Below are positions 47,160 to 59,374 of a DNA stretch of 64,000 bases, piece by piece. The translations under genes and the position numbers were made by a program. Location: positions 760,001 through 824,000 of the forward strand of contig QVRM01005202.1 in the NCBI GenBank assembly GCA_003439945.1, read 5' to 3'. Each line of letters opens with the position of its first letter. The first letter of the stretch is position 1. The stretch comes from Dermanyssus gallinae. Its lineage: Eukaryota; Arthropoda; Arachnida; Mesostigmata; Dermanyssidae. The notes under the pieces are model-generated. The model was not told the origin of the DNA, made no database searches, and saw only the letters and a program-made list of their open reading frames with translations.

Positions 47160-48400
47160 CGCTATCGTTGTCGTTGCTATTACTTGTAGTATTATTATTA
47201 TTGTACCATATACTATACAAAGGGGCACATATGTATAACCAACCTGACATGATTGCAGCGTTGTGTAGGCTAGCGTTACCACAACACGGATGAAGCGTCG
47301 TGACCAACGTTGTTGTGAGATTTGCTAACGTTGGTGTGTCTCGTTGTTGACGTTTATCGCCGCTGGGCGAAAGGCTCGCAAGGGTGGAATCAGTAACAGA
47401 CAACCAGCAAGCAACAACAACAACGATAACAGAAACAACAACAACGATAACAGCAACAACAACAGTCAGCAACAACAACTACAACAGCAACAACAACAGT
47501 GACCACGGCTGGACTAGCAGCAGCAGCCACAAGCGAAGCGGTGGTGCTTTTTCTTCGTCTTGAAGCGTGGCTGGCGCTAGTGGATTTGTCGCGCTTGGAA
47601 CCAAGCGTAAAAAGCGCGATCGTCGATATAGGAAAGATACGTTTTCTCCCTCTATCGTCACCTCGTTCCTCTTTCTTTTCCCTTGTTTTGTACGAGCGTT
47701 TTTTCTGTACAACTCTTGTTCTGCCCTCTCTCTCTCTCTCTCTGCCGATTGCATCCTCTCCTGTTGTCTTGTCTGTCGTTCTCTATGTCCACGTCCACAT
47801 TATCACCCCCCGCCCCCTCCCTACCACCAAAGCATGGTGATCGCCGAGCGTATAACGGGCAAGATTCATCGTACTTGACTTGGTGACATGATTCATGCAA
47901 ACATTCATACAGGCCGTATACGAATGAATGGCCTCTGTTCGCTTCGCGCTATCAGCTAGCAGCACTCTATCGTCCGTTTCCTCCTCTCCAAATAGCCAGC
48001 TTGTTATTTTCTTGACGAGGAGGTACAGCGATAGCGCTGTCGGTCGCAGCTGCGGCAGGCATACTACTGAACAGCACACATGTTCTAGCCATCAAAGCAG
48101 CGGGTTGGCACCGGTAACGTTGTGACGCGTCGCGTCGGGCCTCTGCCGCCGCACGGCATCGCACTGCTTCGCGATTAGATGCGCATGCGTAGATCGTATC
48201 TATTACCTGGTTCAGTCTGGAGATCTTCCCTAGAGCCGTGTCCGGTCGATAGGAAGACGATAACAGCTTCTCTATCAGTCGAGGCGAGACGAGAGATCGC
48301 GCAGCATCTATCTAAACACTCTTGGCAAAAGATGGTATCAGTGTGTTGTTGTTAAATAACGACCACCAACGGAGACAGGGAGAAACAAAACTTGAACCAT
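47160..48400. other. CAA/CAG-rich then GC-richer island, candidate PAICS promoter region
   Basis: On the plus strand 47404-47520 is rich in ACAACA and AACAGC. From about 47.5 to 48.3 kb G+C and CpG rise sharply, with CT repeats at about 47727-47744. It is the nearest GC-rich island upstream (in minus orientation) of PAICS. No protein is recognised in its overlapping open frames. Confidence 0.3.
48017..48062 (-). CDS. Speculative PAICS first coding exon
   Basis: An ATG at 48062 begins MPAAAATDSAIAVPP and can end in phase 1 at C/GTCAAG (donor at 48016). This is the phase needed by the exon starting at 45569, so joining would give an uninterrupted N-terminus. The donor is weak and other upstream exons are possible, so this is only a candidate. 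Confidence 0.2.
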
Positions 48401-49880
48401 GCCGGTAGACTACCTCCCCCGCGCTAATCATATCTTGTCTCTCCTAGACATCTTAAGTAGGCTTGATAAACGTAAATTTTGTGTGTAACCCTAAAGTGGA
48501 ATAATAAATAAATGTATTATTAGTAACTTCTGCTTTTATGTTGAGCATGCTACCTGCATATATATATATATATATATATATATTCTTACTCAAAATATGC
48601 ACATGTGGACAATTAGTTGACAGGGCCCTTTATAACTATAAGGTAATCCGAGGAAAATATACGATTACTGGAACATTAGAATTCATGGGTCGCTCGTAGA
48701 GCAGAGTGGACCAGCAGAATGACCAAGCTTGTCAATCACTATCATAAAGATTTTTCACGTCTCTCTCCACCTCAACAAGACGGGTCGTCTTGGTCGAATG
48801 CCTACTTAGCCGTTGTCATTTAGAATGCGTTGGCTCCGTAGTTGACTCAGCTGACCACAAGAGTAATCGCAAACCGTTGGCAATAAAACGAGATGTAATG
48901 CTCTCCTTAGATAAAGTTGATAGATTGTCCAGACGCTAGAAGGTCGACGGAGGTCACCAATCTTGCAAAGCACATGGTGTCTTGGTAGCGTACCGCTGCT
49001 TCCAACGCAAAATTGTTGACGTTTCGAGAGCAACCAGAGCATTTCCTGTTTGCTTTTGCTGTTATATCATTCACGCCAATGTCAGGGGAGGCCTGTGGGA
49101 CCCAGTTGACTGGAATGTGCCTCCAAATGCTGCTGTCGTTGCTGCTAATCCTTTTTTTATATTAAAATACGCTAATTCGCACTAATGACCGTGGTGTTTA
49201 AATCTGATAGTCTCAAGTACTTAATATCGTAGCACCTATTGGTATCGTAAACAATAATTGCTTAGTAGTTATATTGAAAGATAGCTTCTATGATTTTAAA
49301 TTGGAAAGTGAACCTATCGTATAATAATACATTGTCGATGTTTGTTTGGCCTTTATGTATCCCGCGATTTGCAAACCACATCACATCATGTGATTTAGTT
49401 GTCACGTACGCTCAATACTTGTTTGCATACATTACACGTCGGGCATCACATTAGGCATCGGCAACATTTTCCAAAGCGAGCGTGCAGAAAAGCGCAAACA
49501 ACGTTTTTAGAGATTGACTCAATGTTCAGTTTATCTATGTTGAAGAAAACCACATGGTTCAAAAGGAGTTTAATTATCGTTTTTAATGGCTTGAAATAAC
49601 AATATTTACTTTTTTTTTGTTAATTTGCACGGCGTGATTTATCGTGCTTTGCTATATGGCAGACCACAAGTGCTTTTCGCTGTAGTTGAGTCTCTTTCTG
49701 TTACAGCTTCATGTAGATATCTTACTTGAACAGATCTATATGGGGACTTCAGTAAATGCTTAGTTCGTTTGTTCCTCAGTCAACTAACAGGCCAGCTTGC
49801 GAGTTGATATGTTAAGTTGGTCAACATAAAACATTGCATACACATAAACAACAGAACGCTTTTAAATTGGTGAAATGACT
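48401..49880. other. No recognisable gene
   Basis: A TA array lies at about 48558-48583. Other sequence is AT-rich with short open frames only. Confidence 0.4.
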
Positions 49881-49903
49881 AAAGCCATACTTACATTTAT
49901 TTT

Positions 49904-50135
49904 TTACTGCGCATATCGTCAAACAGTACGCACAGCCCTAGTCTCTCTTTATGGAAGGCTAAGCGACGTCCGGCGACTGTCCGTCTCGACGGCAGTGGCA
50001 CTCTTCCACCTCAAGATTTTTCCAAGGCTGATGTATGGTATTGAGAAATTATGGGGACACCTCACTCAGACAAACTTCTGCTTGCTTGACAGATGTACAT
50101 GAAGCGAGTAGTGCTTGTCAATGCGGGTCAAGTGG
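49904..50135 (+). pseudogene. LINE family 2, RT thumb fragment
   Basis: Reads TALVSLYGRLSDVRRLSVST, ALFHLKIFPRLMYGIEKLWG and then, past a one-codon disruption, YMKRVV. It aligns with the family 2 sequence at 61 kb (IHREVRDLRRLSLSAALRLF, ELKIVPMLTYSLGRVWG, YMKRVL). Only this part is present, and it has a stop. Confidence 0.75.
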
Positions 50136-50261
50136 ATGCGATGATGACTTAGGTATAATTGGCCTGAAAATATCATACCCACGGTGCACTTTAAAGCTAC
50201 TCGGTTGAAATAACAGTTAAGCACATTTCTTCCAATGAATTGTTTGAGTAACGGCTTCGAA

Positions 50262-50480
50262 TTCTAGACTAAGCTCCGTTCCCTACGGGTCTGAACTCGC
50301 CGTGAGGCATATCTTTAATGTAACGAGAGCCGACATATTGAGATATCACGGGTTTATCATCTATTCTCAATGAGCATCGCTTAAAGAAAATTCGTTCAAC
50401 AGCAGGAATCAAACCGGTGACAACCCGGTACGTGACCACCATGACTACCGCCTTAGCACCCTAGACCACGCCTCCACCAG
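50262..50480 (-). mobile_element. tRNA-derived SINE, family B, copy 2
   Basis: The minus strand starts GGTGGAGGCGTGGTCTAGGG (A-box region), has a B box like GGTTTGATTCC near 50408, then GAGAATAGATGATAAACC and TATCTCAATATGTC. These are shared with copy 1 at 55724..56026. It lacks about 60 bp present in the middle of copy 1. No clear target-site duplication. Confidence 0.8.
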
Positions 50481-50489
50481 ATAAATACA

Positions 50490-51720
50490 TGGTTTGGCAC
50501 TGTCAATAATATGCAAACAAACTCTTTTGATTCAGTACAAATGTGCGCAGGTTCACAAATACTAAGTGCCATTACCTTTAGTTTATGTCTGATTCAGATG
50601 TGACTACATCAATTTTAGGGAACACCTAAATCCACATTGGTTTTTAACTAGTAGATAGCGAACTCTTACATAATTTGTGCTACTTACGGATCTCTGGAAA
50701 CATTGTCCTACAGGTTTGCCTATCAGGAGCGGTTTATTACAGTAACAGTTTTTCATGATCCAAAGTTTGTTGTGTGTATCACAAATATGGCGGTGTGTGA
50801 CCTTATCAACTTAACGAGTTCGTCTTATTATCACCCCGATTAGTAGAGGTAAACATCCCCATCGTGAATCTAGATACCTTGGAAGCAGGATGGATTATGG
50901 TTGTGAAATATCATATTAATAGCTACCGTCCTATACTGGTTTCCTGTTTTTATGAAGCTAAGTTTGCTTTGTAAGGCATTGTTCAATGGCATATTACGAG
51001 GTCTTGCTTTCGATTACCGTTCGGGGGTTTCGTCGAATTTAAGGGTACAGTTATATACATTTATCTGTACTTTACAACATCAGATAAAACGCTCAAAAAA
51101 TATTTGCCAAATAGTCGTAAGACCTGTTAGTTAAATAATCGCAGGCGTGCGTTTATGAAAGTGAAAATAATTATGATAAAAACATATTTTTAAAACGTTC
51201 CTTCTTTTAATTGTTTTACTGGGACATAATTATAAGTGATAAATACGTTTTGTTATGTGTGATCCCTTTAAATTAGAAGGAAGAGTATTCGATACATTCA
51301 CAAACCACGTCGTTGATTTGTCGCAGAGGCTCTTCAGGTAGTGGAGCATTGGCATCATACCTACCTTCATTATGAAAGGATTAGATTTTTATGCAACTTT
51401 TAAATCGTTTGGTTCTCAAGCTCAGTACAACTTGACAAAAAATATAGACACCTAAAATGTAGAATGGCCTCAAGATTCAAGTTTTTTGCAGCTACTCCAC
51501 AAACGTTGTTAAAAACGTTATGAAGAAATGCCACTGTCTCAATATAATGAGGTTTAGATTGCAAAGCGTAGTGTTGTTATGTCTCTTTTGAATTCGTTGA
51601 TGTGTTCCATCTGCGATTCGATTTCTAGAAGTTGAAACGCTCGAATGTCGAAACGTATTTCGGAGTTTCTGCCATGAGTTAGTTCTACTGCCTGTATTTA
51701 ACAGTAGGCACAATACGCCT
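50490..51720. other. No recognisable gene
   Basis: AT-rich sequence. Nothing recognisable before the LINE that starts near 51725. Confidence 0.4.
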
Positions 51721-51724
51721 CTTC

Positions 51725-54165
51725 TTAATAAGAAATCTCTGGATAAACACAAATGGGCGCAGAAAGTAGAATGCATAAAACAGTTCTTAGTGGCAAATGG
51801 GGAAAGGGTAGTAGACGACATGCATAAGAATATTGAAGACGCATATGACAAATGCTGTAAGATAGGGAAAAAAGGGAGGAGAACGAGGGTGGTGGAATGA
51901 TCAAATAAATAAGGCAATCATGGAGCGCAAAAGGTGGAGTAAGGAGCATAGAAAAGTAATGGGAAGGGACGCAGACAAGGCAGAAGAGTATTGGGAAAAT
52001 TACAAGGAAGCCAAGAACAAAGCTCAACTGTTAATACAAAATGCAGTTCAAAATATAGACGAGAGGGAATTTAACAGGATTTTTGGGGCCACTAAGGGCC
52101 AGGGAGCAAAGCAGTTTTGGGACTATGTCAGACAGGAAAAACAAGAATGACAAATAACGTCCAGGATAGAACCTACACAATAGATTAAATGGATACCGCG
52201 TTACAAGTACTATTTTGACGACTAGCGTGAACAGTGTAGAATAGACAAGAACTAGCACGGAGATTACAACCACAACAGATGAGATCGAAGGCGTGGTAAA
52301 GAAGATGAATTCAAATACGGCGTGTGGTCTTGACGGGATTTCGTTAGGAATTATCCAGGCGTTGGGAAACGAGTACATGTCTAACGAAGCAATTTAATAA
52401 TATATTTAGAGGGGGAATCCCGGAGGGTTGGCGCAAGGGAAGAGTTTCTCTTTTTCTTAAGGAGGGGGTAGATAATGACAGTTTAAAAAATAGGCGACTA
52501 ATCACAATTACACCTAGAAGATAAATGAGAAATTAGGAGAATGGCAATGCGGATTTAGGAAAGTAATCATAGGCTAGATGATCATCTTTCTTAGTAAGTC
52601 AGGTTGTGGAAATATCGAGATTGCAGGGAGGAGACTGTGTGGCAGGATTTTTAGATCTTAAAAAAGCATATGATATAGTGGACAGAACAATATTGTATCA
52701 AATTATGTTAGAGGAGAGTTTGGAGAGAAGCTGGGTGAAGTTACTAGAAGAAATTTACAGAAATAACACAGAGAGTTTATAGTCGCTAAGGGGGTCAGAC
52801 AAGGCTGTCCGTTGTCATGGGTGGATTTTTTAATGTATATAGAGAGAATAGCGCGAAGGATTATTAGAACGGGTTTAGGGTGGCAGATAGGGGAAAAGGG
52901 TGTATATATCATGACACTCGTGCTGCTGTTTGCTGATGATATGGTAGTGATAGGGCGGGGCACTAGCGAAGTTCAACAAATGTTGAATGCATGTGGGGAA
53001 GCAGCGGAGGAACTGAGCATGGCGTTTAATGAAAAAAAGAGCGCAGTTTTAGTATTTAATGGGACTAGGGGAGCAAGGAAGCTTGTAGTACAGGGAAAAT
53101 AATTGGACTATAAAAGTCAGTAAAAGTATCTTGGGGTGACAATGACTACAGGGGATGATTATTTAGAGGAAGAGGAGATAATACGGAGGAAGAAGGCTGA
53201 AAGAGGAGGAAATGCAGTAAGATGTAAGGGTCTCTGGGGGTTTAATAAATATATAGTAACAAGGAATATATGGAAGGCCATGTATGTGCCAGGATTGACC
53301 TTTGCTAATGCCTCTCTGGTCCACAGCGCGGGGTTGAGAAAGAAGTTAGAAACAATACAAAGAGAAGTGATAAGACTTGCATCGGGTTGCCGTTTTAATC
53401 GCGCCAGGGAGTTTCTTGAGGGAGAAGGGGGAATGTCAAATTTATACAAAGCGAAGTACAAAGTAAGCTAAGATTTAGTAGTAGGATTGAAAATGTCAGA
53501 AATAAAATATGGGTTAAACAAATGCAGCTGGTAAAGACGGCACTTAAGATTAAAACGCAGTGGGATTGCAGAGTAGAGTTCGCAGCTAAGGAGATTGGGT
53601 ACAATAGTCAGCAATGGGCAAGAGCGAGGGTATCAGAAAAAATGGTGAAATTGAAGGTAAACAAGTCATATACAGACAAATGGAAATTGGCGATGGGTTC
53701 CTGATTAAGTTTGTAAACTATATATAGGAAGCGGCAAAGGGGCGGGGTAGAATGGGTATACGATAATTCAAAAGCAGGCAAATGCCAGGGCAGGGATGTT
53801 GGATACAAGAATACGTAGAGCTAAATATAAGGAGGGGCAAAGTTACAAAATGTCGAGCATGTGGGCTAGAGAATAAGTCAATCGAGCATATTATTAAAGA
53901 ATGTATAGCCCTAGGAGGGAGCCGAGATATAAAGCTGTCGGAGGCCCTAGCTCTAGGACCAAATGTTAAAAATGACCTGGTCGATATTACAAAGAAAAGG
54001 TTGTCCCAATGGAAAGCAAATACTCAGTAGGTATTGAAGTAGAGATGGATTATATAGATGCGCAGGTAATATATATGCTGCCGCTCTAAGCGCCCCTTAT
54101 ATCAAATGGTAACATGTGTATTTAGGTATACATGCCAAGCGAACAATAAATCAATCAATCAATAC
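51725..54165 (+). pseudogene. LINE family 1, copy A (RT region to 3' tail)
   Basis: The largest LINE in the window, in many broken frames. In order: linker ERKRWSKEHRKVMGRDAD and IFGATKGQGAKQFWDYVRQ (51920-52147); CGLDGISLGIIQALG (about 52320); GIPEGWRKGRVSLFLKEG; FLDLKKAYDIVDRTIL (RT motif A, about 52650); GVRQGCPLS (motif B, about 52790); VLLFADDMVVIG (catalytic FADD box, about 52925); KYLGVTMTT-like (about 53125); VHSAGLRKKLETIQREVIRL; and a C-terminal CxxC-x8-H-x4-C motif (CRACGLENKSIEHIIKEC, about 53855). The 3' end has a short untranslated part and a tail of ATCA repeats at about 54147-54163. It is 5'-truncated before the endonuclease and has many stops and frameshifts. It is homologous to 19744..20612 and 40048..40142. 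Confidence 0.9.
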
Positions 54166-54457
54166 GATTTTCATTTATTCAGGGTTGCACTGTCTTTTCG
54201 CGTCAGATTTCCAGGCGAAGAGGATGCTGTAAGAAGCCATTAACGCTACCTTTATGTTTGAACCGTACGACGAGAGTTTCAGCCGTGCCCTTGAATGATC
54301 CCAAATTTTGCTGCATGTGATTTTTGCTTGAAGGTTAATAATTTCCTAGCTGCAGTAGTCTTCTCGGGCTGACCCTCAACCAAGCTTTAGCGTCTACAGG
54401 ACTGCTTTTTGCATTGCTTCATAGACGGACCCCCATAAATACAAAATGTGCAACGGT

Positions 54458-54540
54458 GGGGCTCGAACCCGCGCACCTACCTATGTGTTTTTTCCGGACG
54501 CGAGGCGCAGACAAATGCACCGCGCCACCGAGCTCGACAG
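54458..54540 (-). repeat. tRNA-like sequence (SINE or tRNA pseudogene)
   Basis: On the minus strand GAGCTCGGTGGCGCGG (A-box-like) is followed by GGGTTCGAGCCCC (B box, 54470..54458). The box spacing is longer than in a normal tRNA without intron, and I see no acceptor-stem pairing. I call it tRNA-derived rather than a functional tRNA. Confidence 0.4.
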
Positions 54541-54749
54541 CTGCAGTAGTCTAGTTTCACAAATGCTACATGGCTGTCTTTATACATCTACTTATAATAT
54601 TACCAGTTATAGTTTATGCATTCAACACAGTCTACGTAGGTAACGCGCAAAAGCCCCACTTATGTTTGTTTATCTACACCGGACAAATCAAAGGCTTTTG
54701 ATTTTTCAAAGATCTATATTAACTTTGTTACCCGCAGGTATGAGTACCC

Positions 54750-55060
54750 ATTTTACTGTCTGAGCCGATCTAGGCATTGAAACGTAATTTATTTTCCGTC
54801 GTTTAATACTTGGATATCTAGTAACGCCGCCCATTCTAGCATGATCTTGTTCTTTCTGTCGGCTCAATGTGATTCTCAAAATTCTGGCGCTAAGAAAGTG
54901 CCCCTGTTATTAGTACTTTGTTTCCAGACTTTGTGCCGCGATTTGATTCCGTGAGGCCGTCTAGGGATTGCTCGACATCTTCGCGTAAGCAGTTGAAACG
55001 AATGGAGGCAAAGTAGATTCTGTCAATCTCCTTTACTTCAACCCAGATCAAATATTTTAA
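54750..55060 (-). pseudogene. LINE APE-type endonuclease fragment
   Basis: The minus strand reads WVEVKEIDRIYFASIRFN, LREDVEQSLDGLTES, then NKVLITGALS (the VxITGDFN motif, with the D changed), a stop and, in a shifted frame, KIMLEWAALLDIQVLNDGK and a further stop before ITFQ. This reproduces the core and end of the apurinic-type endonuclease of non-LTR ORF2 (GRxLxEWAxxxxLxVLNxGxxxTF). It is inactivated. The RT that should follow (toward lower coordinates) is not seen. Confidence 0.7.
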
Positions 55061-55706
55061 TCAAATCCATTCCCTAACTCTGCAGTTGCTTCCTTCGACG
55101 GTCATGGTCTGCTTCAGCAATATTCTACGGGATTTGCTCCTAGGTAAGGTGACCAAGCACTTCCAGCTACATTTGTTCTTAGTTCCCCTGGGATGCTTTG
55201 TGCGTAATTCGGTGGACTCTTAGGTATCTTTCAGATGCCCTGTTCTGTTATGCACTGCGCCTTGAGTAATGGACTGATTCCATGAAGGTCCACGGTTGAT
55301 GTGGGGCCACTGTATTGACGTTTCCACCAGTGTTTTATACGAGAATGCCCATAAACGCTGTGCATCTGCCAGGGCGTTGGTCTTTGACTCTTAGGATGAT
55401 ACTACCTTTCTTACAGTAGTTACTGATCCTACTGTGTTTACTTACTGTATTGAATAGTGGGCTCTTTCCGAAGTCTGACTTTCGATGCAGAGCCTGTGGC
55501 GAGTCTGACTCTGACAGAAATATATTTTCTTCTGCTTTTTCCGCAAAGTTACCCCGCCGTCGTGTTGGCGTAGCACTCGTCCTTGTCGGGTAACTGTGAC
55601 ATATCTTTTTGCAGCATGCCTCCACTGCATTTATTATTGTGGGCCTTTCGCGGGTTAAAAAATGTACAATGCCATCGGTTCTGAGAGCCAGTGCTGAATC
55701 TTCTTC

Positions 55707-55723
55707 CTAGTATCTTGTAGAGA
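55707..55723. repeat. Target-site duplication, left (17 bp)
   Basis: CTAGTATCTTGTAGAGA, identical to 56027..56043. Confidence 0.9.
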
Positions 55724-56026
55724 ATGGCGGCGTGGTCTAGGGGACTAGTGCGCTAGTCATGATTGCCATCTACGGGGGTGTCGCCGGTTCGATCCCTGTT
55801 GTTGATCGAACTTTCTTTGAGCGATGCTAATTGAGAATAGATGATAAACCATACCGCTGAGAGTCAGCGGCCATGCTGCCACAAGAACTTTTGGGGGAAC
55901 ACTAGATATCTCAACATGTCCGGCCCTCGGTGCATTGAAGATATACCACACGGTGAGTGCCAAGCTCTTCGGGGACGGAGGATGGTCTAGAATTAAAAAC
56001 AATCTCCTTAAGAAATGTTCTTAATT
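55724..56026 (+). mobile_element. tRNA-derived SINE, family B, copy 1, with 17-bp target-site duplication
   Basis: Starts ATGGCGGCGTGGTCTAGGG (A-box region) with a B box GGTTCGATCCC near 55789 and a body of about 240 bp shared with 50262..50480. It is flanked by perfect 17-bp direct repeats (55707..55723 and 56027..56043), so its ends are exact. The 3' end is AT-rich (TTCTTAATT) rather than a pure A tail. Confidence 0.9.
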
Positions 56027-56043
56027 CTAGTATCTTGTAGAGA
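56027..56043. repeat. Target-site duplication, right (17 bp)
   Basis: Identical to 55707..55723. Confidence 0.9.
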
Positions 56044-56279
56044 GCTCTTAGGAAGCCCGTAGCGTTTTTTCCATGCCGACAGCCTTCACCACTAATATGA
56101 TTTTTGGATGGTGTAGCAGTCGCCTTAGCGTCATTTCTGGTAGGTAGGTTTCTTCTAGGCTATCTAGCTCACCCCTGGGGGGGGGGGGGGAGGAATCCGG
56201 GTTTAGTGGGTTTGCGAGTCTCACACTAGTCACGCAGGCTGCTAGTGGCGCATGTGCACTATGCATTCCCGAAACCTCC

Positions 56280-57356
56280 CAGAAAAAAAAAGCTCAGGCT
56301 GGGTACTGTCTTTTAGGATTGGAACTCCTCCGTAGAGGTCGCTCTTTTCTGATTTCGTGTGAGTAATGTTGTCTGTAATGACACCAGTGGTTTTCTACAA
56401 GGTCCCATTCTTGATGAGTTCTATGAGGTCTTCGAATTGCCGTTTCGGCTATCGGTACGTTGAGGTGTTTGAGACGGCGAGTCCCTAAACGGCGAGTCCC
56501 CTAAGGTGAAAGCCGCGACCTTTTTATTTCTATTTAGTAGCTACTTTTGTAAGGTACTAAGAATGTATCGGATTGCTACAGCTGTCTTTTGCAGATGCTG
56601 CTTTTAAATGGCAGGTTTATTCTCTCCTCCAAACTTCGTCAAATCGTCCAGCCATGATAAGCCGCGCCCACGAATAGGCTCCTTGTGGTTTTTAAGTGGT
56701 TTCCAACATGGTCCGGGGGACAATAAAGCACACTATAAAAGAAGAAAACCGACTTTTTTTTGGGTAGACATACAGAATTTTTCTATTTCACAGAATTCAC
56801 TTTAGAAAACGCTAAAAAGATCACTTTCCCGGGTGCTCTAGACGACATATATAGCCGTTTTAGTGATTATACAGGTCTTTCGTTTTGCTGCTTACAACTT
56901 GATCATTAGGGCGTTCAGCCGAGCGGGACTCGAACCCAGTTAAACTTTGGCTTCAAAGCAAATAAACATGTTTGAAATTTCATGCACGTTGATCATTTAA
57001 AAGCGTAATGTATAATGAGCACCGGCCTCAGAAATACAGGAGTATCAACCTAAGCTTTACTCCGAGTGCAGTGACTATATCAAGTTTTTTACTTTTGACC
57101 AATTCCGTACATTTCTGCTAAGCCATACTGTCGCCGGCAATAACTGACTTTGGTCTCTGCGCTTAGCTGCTGCAACGTTTACCTAAATGTCTAGGCATTG
57201 TGCAAAAACCGATTTAAGAACAAATCTTTGGTCTGCACGTGTGCGTTTCGTTTTACCTGGTGCTCTCGAACGGAATCCGTATTTTAGCTACGGCTAGCTG
57301 TTTCTCTCTTAGCTTATTCATTTAAGGCCTGAATCATTAGGTCGCCTGACAAGAAA

Positions 57357-57393
<37 letters not shown>

Positions 57394-58304
57394 TTAAGGT
57401 TGATGCACCTAGCACGAAACAGCCCAAAGTGGTATGATCTTTAAAGGCATAAGGCGAATGTAATGCCGCTCGTATTGTCGAGTGGACCCCACTATTTAAG
57501 ACGAATTGCTACGGACAAATTGAGCGAGAGCTTCTGTGAAATGCTAACATCAATATCCGATCTGCCCGGGCCAGGTTAAGTATTACCGTGATCGTCACTG
57601 AATCTATTGCTGCTGTTGATACAATTGTTAAAGATAATCGAAGAGCTACGAGTTATGAAATCTACAGCAATGAATTTGAGTGAAGCAAAGGTCCAATTAA
57701 TCATCTACCAACATCTGCAATTCAGTAAAGTGTGTGCGCAAAGTGGGTACCAAAACACCTTAACCCTGATTGCCAGTTACAACAATAGGTTTCAGCCTGC
57801 AGCTCTGCCGCGAGTGACGTTAATGTCTCTCTTCGGTTACCGTGAACCACCTTTGATTGATTTTCTGCCACAAAACTGCACTCTTCTCATGAAACTTTGC
57901 AAAACCGTCAGAAGCTGACACCCTGGCTTTCTCTCACAGCAAGCAATCCTCCTTAATTGTAACGCGCGATCATACGTAACCTATGAAACCCGGACGACTC
58001 TATAAAGATCCCGTTGGAATGACTTGGAGCTCGCGAACAGCCTATAATTGTCGCTTTTCTTAAATGGTCCAAGAATGTAATTTTCACATTTTTGGAATAA
58101 TTACGAAAAAAGCGTTCAAAGTCATCATTTTCATTCGAATAACGACGTGAAGGTAGCAGTACATGACTTCTTTATTCAACAATCTCAAATATTTTGCACC
58201 TGCTGCCCAAATTAAGGGATCAGTGTTTTTATGATGGCGGTTTCCGTAAAATGCAAAATAAAGCAATTACTTTTTCTTACCCTGTCTACTGTTAATTTAA
58301 TCAA

Positions 58305-58362
<58 letters not shown>

Positions 58363-58363
58363 A

Positions 58364-58414
<51 letters not shown>

Positions 58415-58990
58415 GAAGTAAGATTTGCGATTGAGTAAACGTATTTATTTTTTGTAAAGGTATTGTAAGATACATTATAACCTAGGTAACATCTACGCAG
58501 ATTACAGAAGCCGCAGGTTTTCCTGTGCTATGTGTGAGTGAATCAAAGATGATCCGTATCTTACAGCTTCTTGTCAACTCAGGGGACAAGAGAGCGATTA
58601 CCAGATGTCCAGGTAAGCATGCTTAAATCATGTCCGAAAAGATGTTTTTTAAACGCCAAAAAGCCTTTCGTATTGCGTTTTTTGCTACGGCACAGTAATC
58701 TTGTGTATGACAGCGATACTACTAAAAATGGGGGCTTTTTTTAGCCACAGACAAACAGATCCAACTTTATCACGTCGTCGACCTGTTTGTTTCTTTGCAA
58801 AAGCGATTTTCTTTTGTTAACGCGAACAGCGTAAATTCTCACCGATTTAGTTGGACAGTCGTCATACGGTGTCATCGAAATTATGGGACGCGTGGCCGAA
58901 GGGAGCGGGGAGATACTTCCATACATATGTACTTTCACGACGGTCGTGATCTCCACCACTTGACCACTAACTATACATGAGCTTGTTATG
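56280..58990. other. No recognised gene; TA arrays
   Basis: A G14 run lies just upstream at 56177-56190. A tRNA-like B box (GGGTTCGAGTCCC, minus) occurs near 56939-56927. The open frame 57607..57918 (+, 103 codons) has no recognised domain. TA arrays lie at 57360-57391 and 58309-58411. Confidence 0.4.
58309..58411. repeat. (TA)n microsatellite, about 103 bp, interrupted
   Basis: TA arrays around a central TTATATATATATAATTTA. Confidence 0.95.
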
Positions 58991-59305
58991 TTTATTGAAA
59001 TGTACGCTTAAATGAGCGGATACACTAATGCAAATAGTAGAATCTCGAACAAACGTAAGCGTTCGTTTCATGACGTTAGCGGCTGGCAATTGCTAACCAT
59101 TTGGTGGATACGCCTCTGCAAGTAGCACATTTAAGGCCATTTGTCTTTGGCTGTTGGTGCAAGGCTATGGCTGCAGTTGTGTTGCGTTTGCTAGTCTTTA
59201 CATATATTACATGGCTATCCCGATTCGTTTCCACAATGGATGGCACATAAACGTCGTAGGGTGGATCATCCTCCATAGAACGTAACTGCCGTTATCGAAC
59301 ACGCT

Positions 59306-59374
59306 TTAGCGAGAAGAAATGTTCTGAATCTCTTCGAGCAGATCCAGCAGAACTTCCGCCTCTACTTCAGATAT
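59306..59374 (-). CDS. Candidate terminal exon of an unknown gene
   Basis: After a good acceptor (TCTCTTTCAG) the minus strand reads ISEVEAEVLLDLLEEIQN and ISSR before a TAA at 59308..59306. The amphipathic, acidic, repeat-free sequence looks like a protein end. AATAAA (minus, 58996..58991) lies about 310 bases downstream. I do not recognise the family. It could belong with the exon at 62110..62254, but phases need at least one more exon between. Confidence 0.3.
   Translation of the reverse strand: MSEVEAEVLLDLLEEIQNISSR

Larger units (their letters stand above)
55061..56270 (-). other. Possible 5' part of the same LINE, split by a SINE
   Basis: Minus-strand frames on the two sides of the SINE read EETYLPEMTLRRLLHHPK and VVKAVGMEKTLRAS, then DSALALRTDGIVHFLTREKP. 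Removing the SINE and one target-site copy joins them, though with stops. They could be ORF1 or linker sequence upstream of the endonuclease fragment at 54750..55060. I recognise no domain, so this is inference from position. Confidence 0.35.

Noticed and set aside
56925..56960. tRNA 3' half on the minus strand (GGGTTCGAGTCCC)
   Set aside because: No matching 5' half or acceptor stem; may be a SINE scrap, too short to call.
57607..57918. 103-codon plus-strand frame as a gene
   Set aside because: Starts near low-complexity sequence and has no recognisable domain, so no product can be supported.
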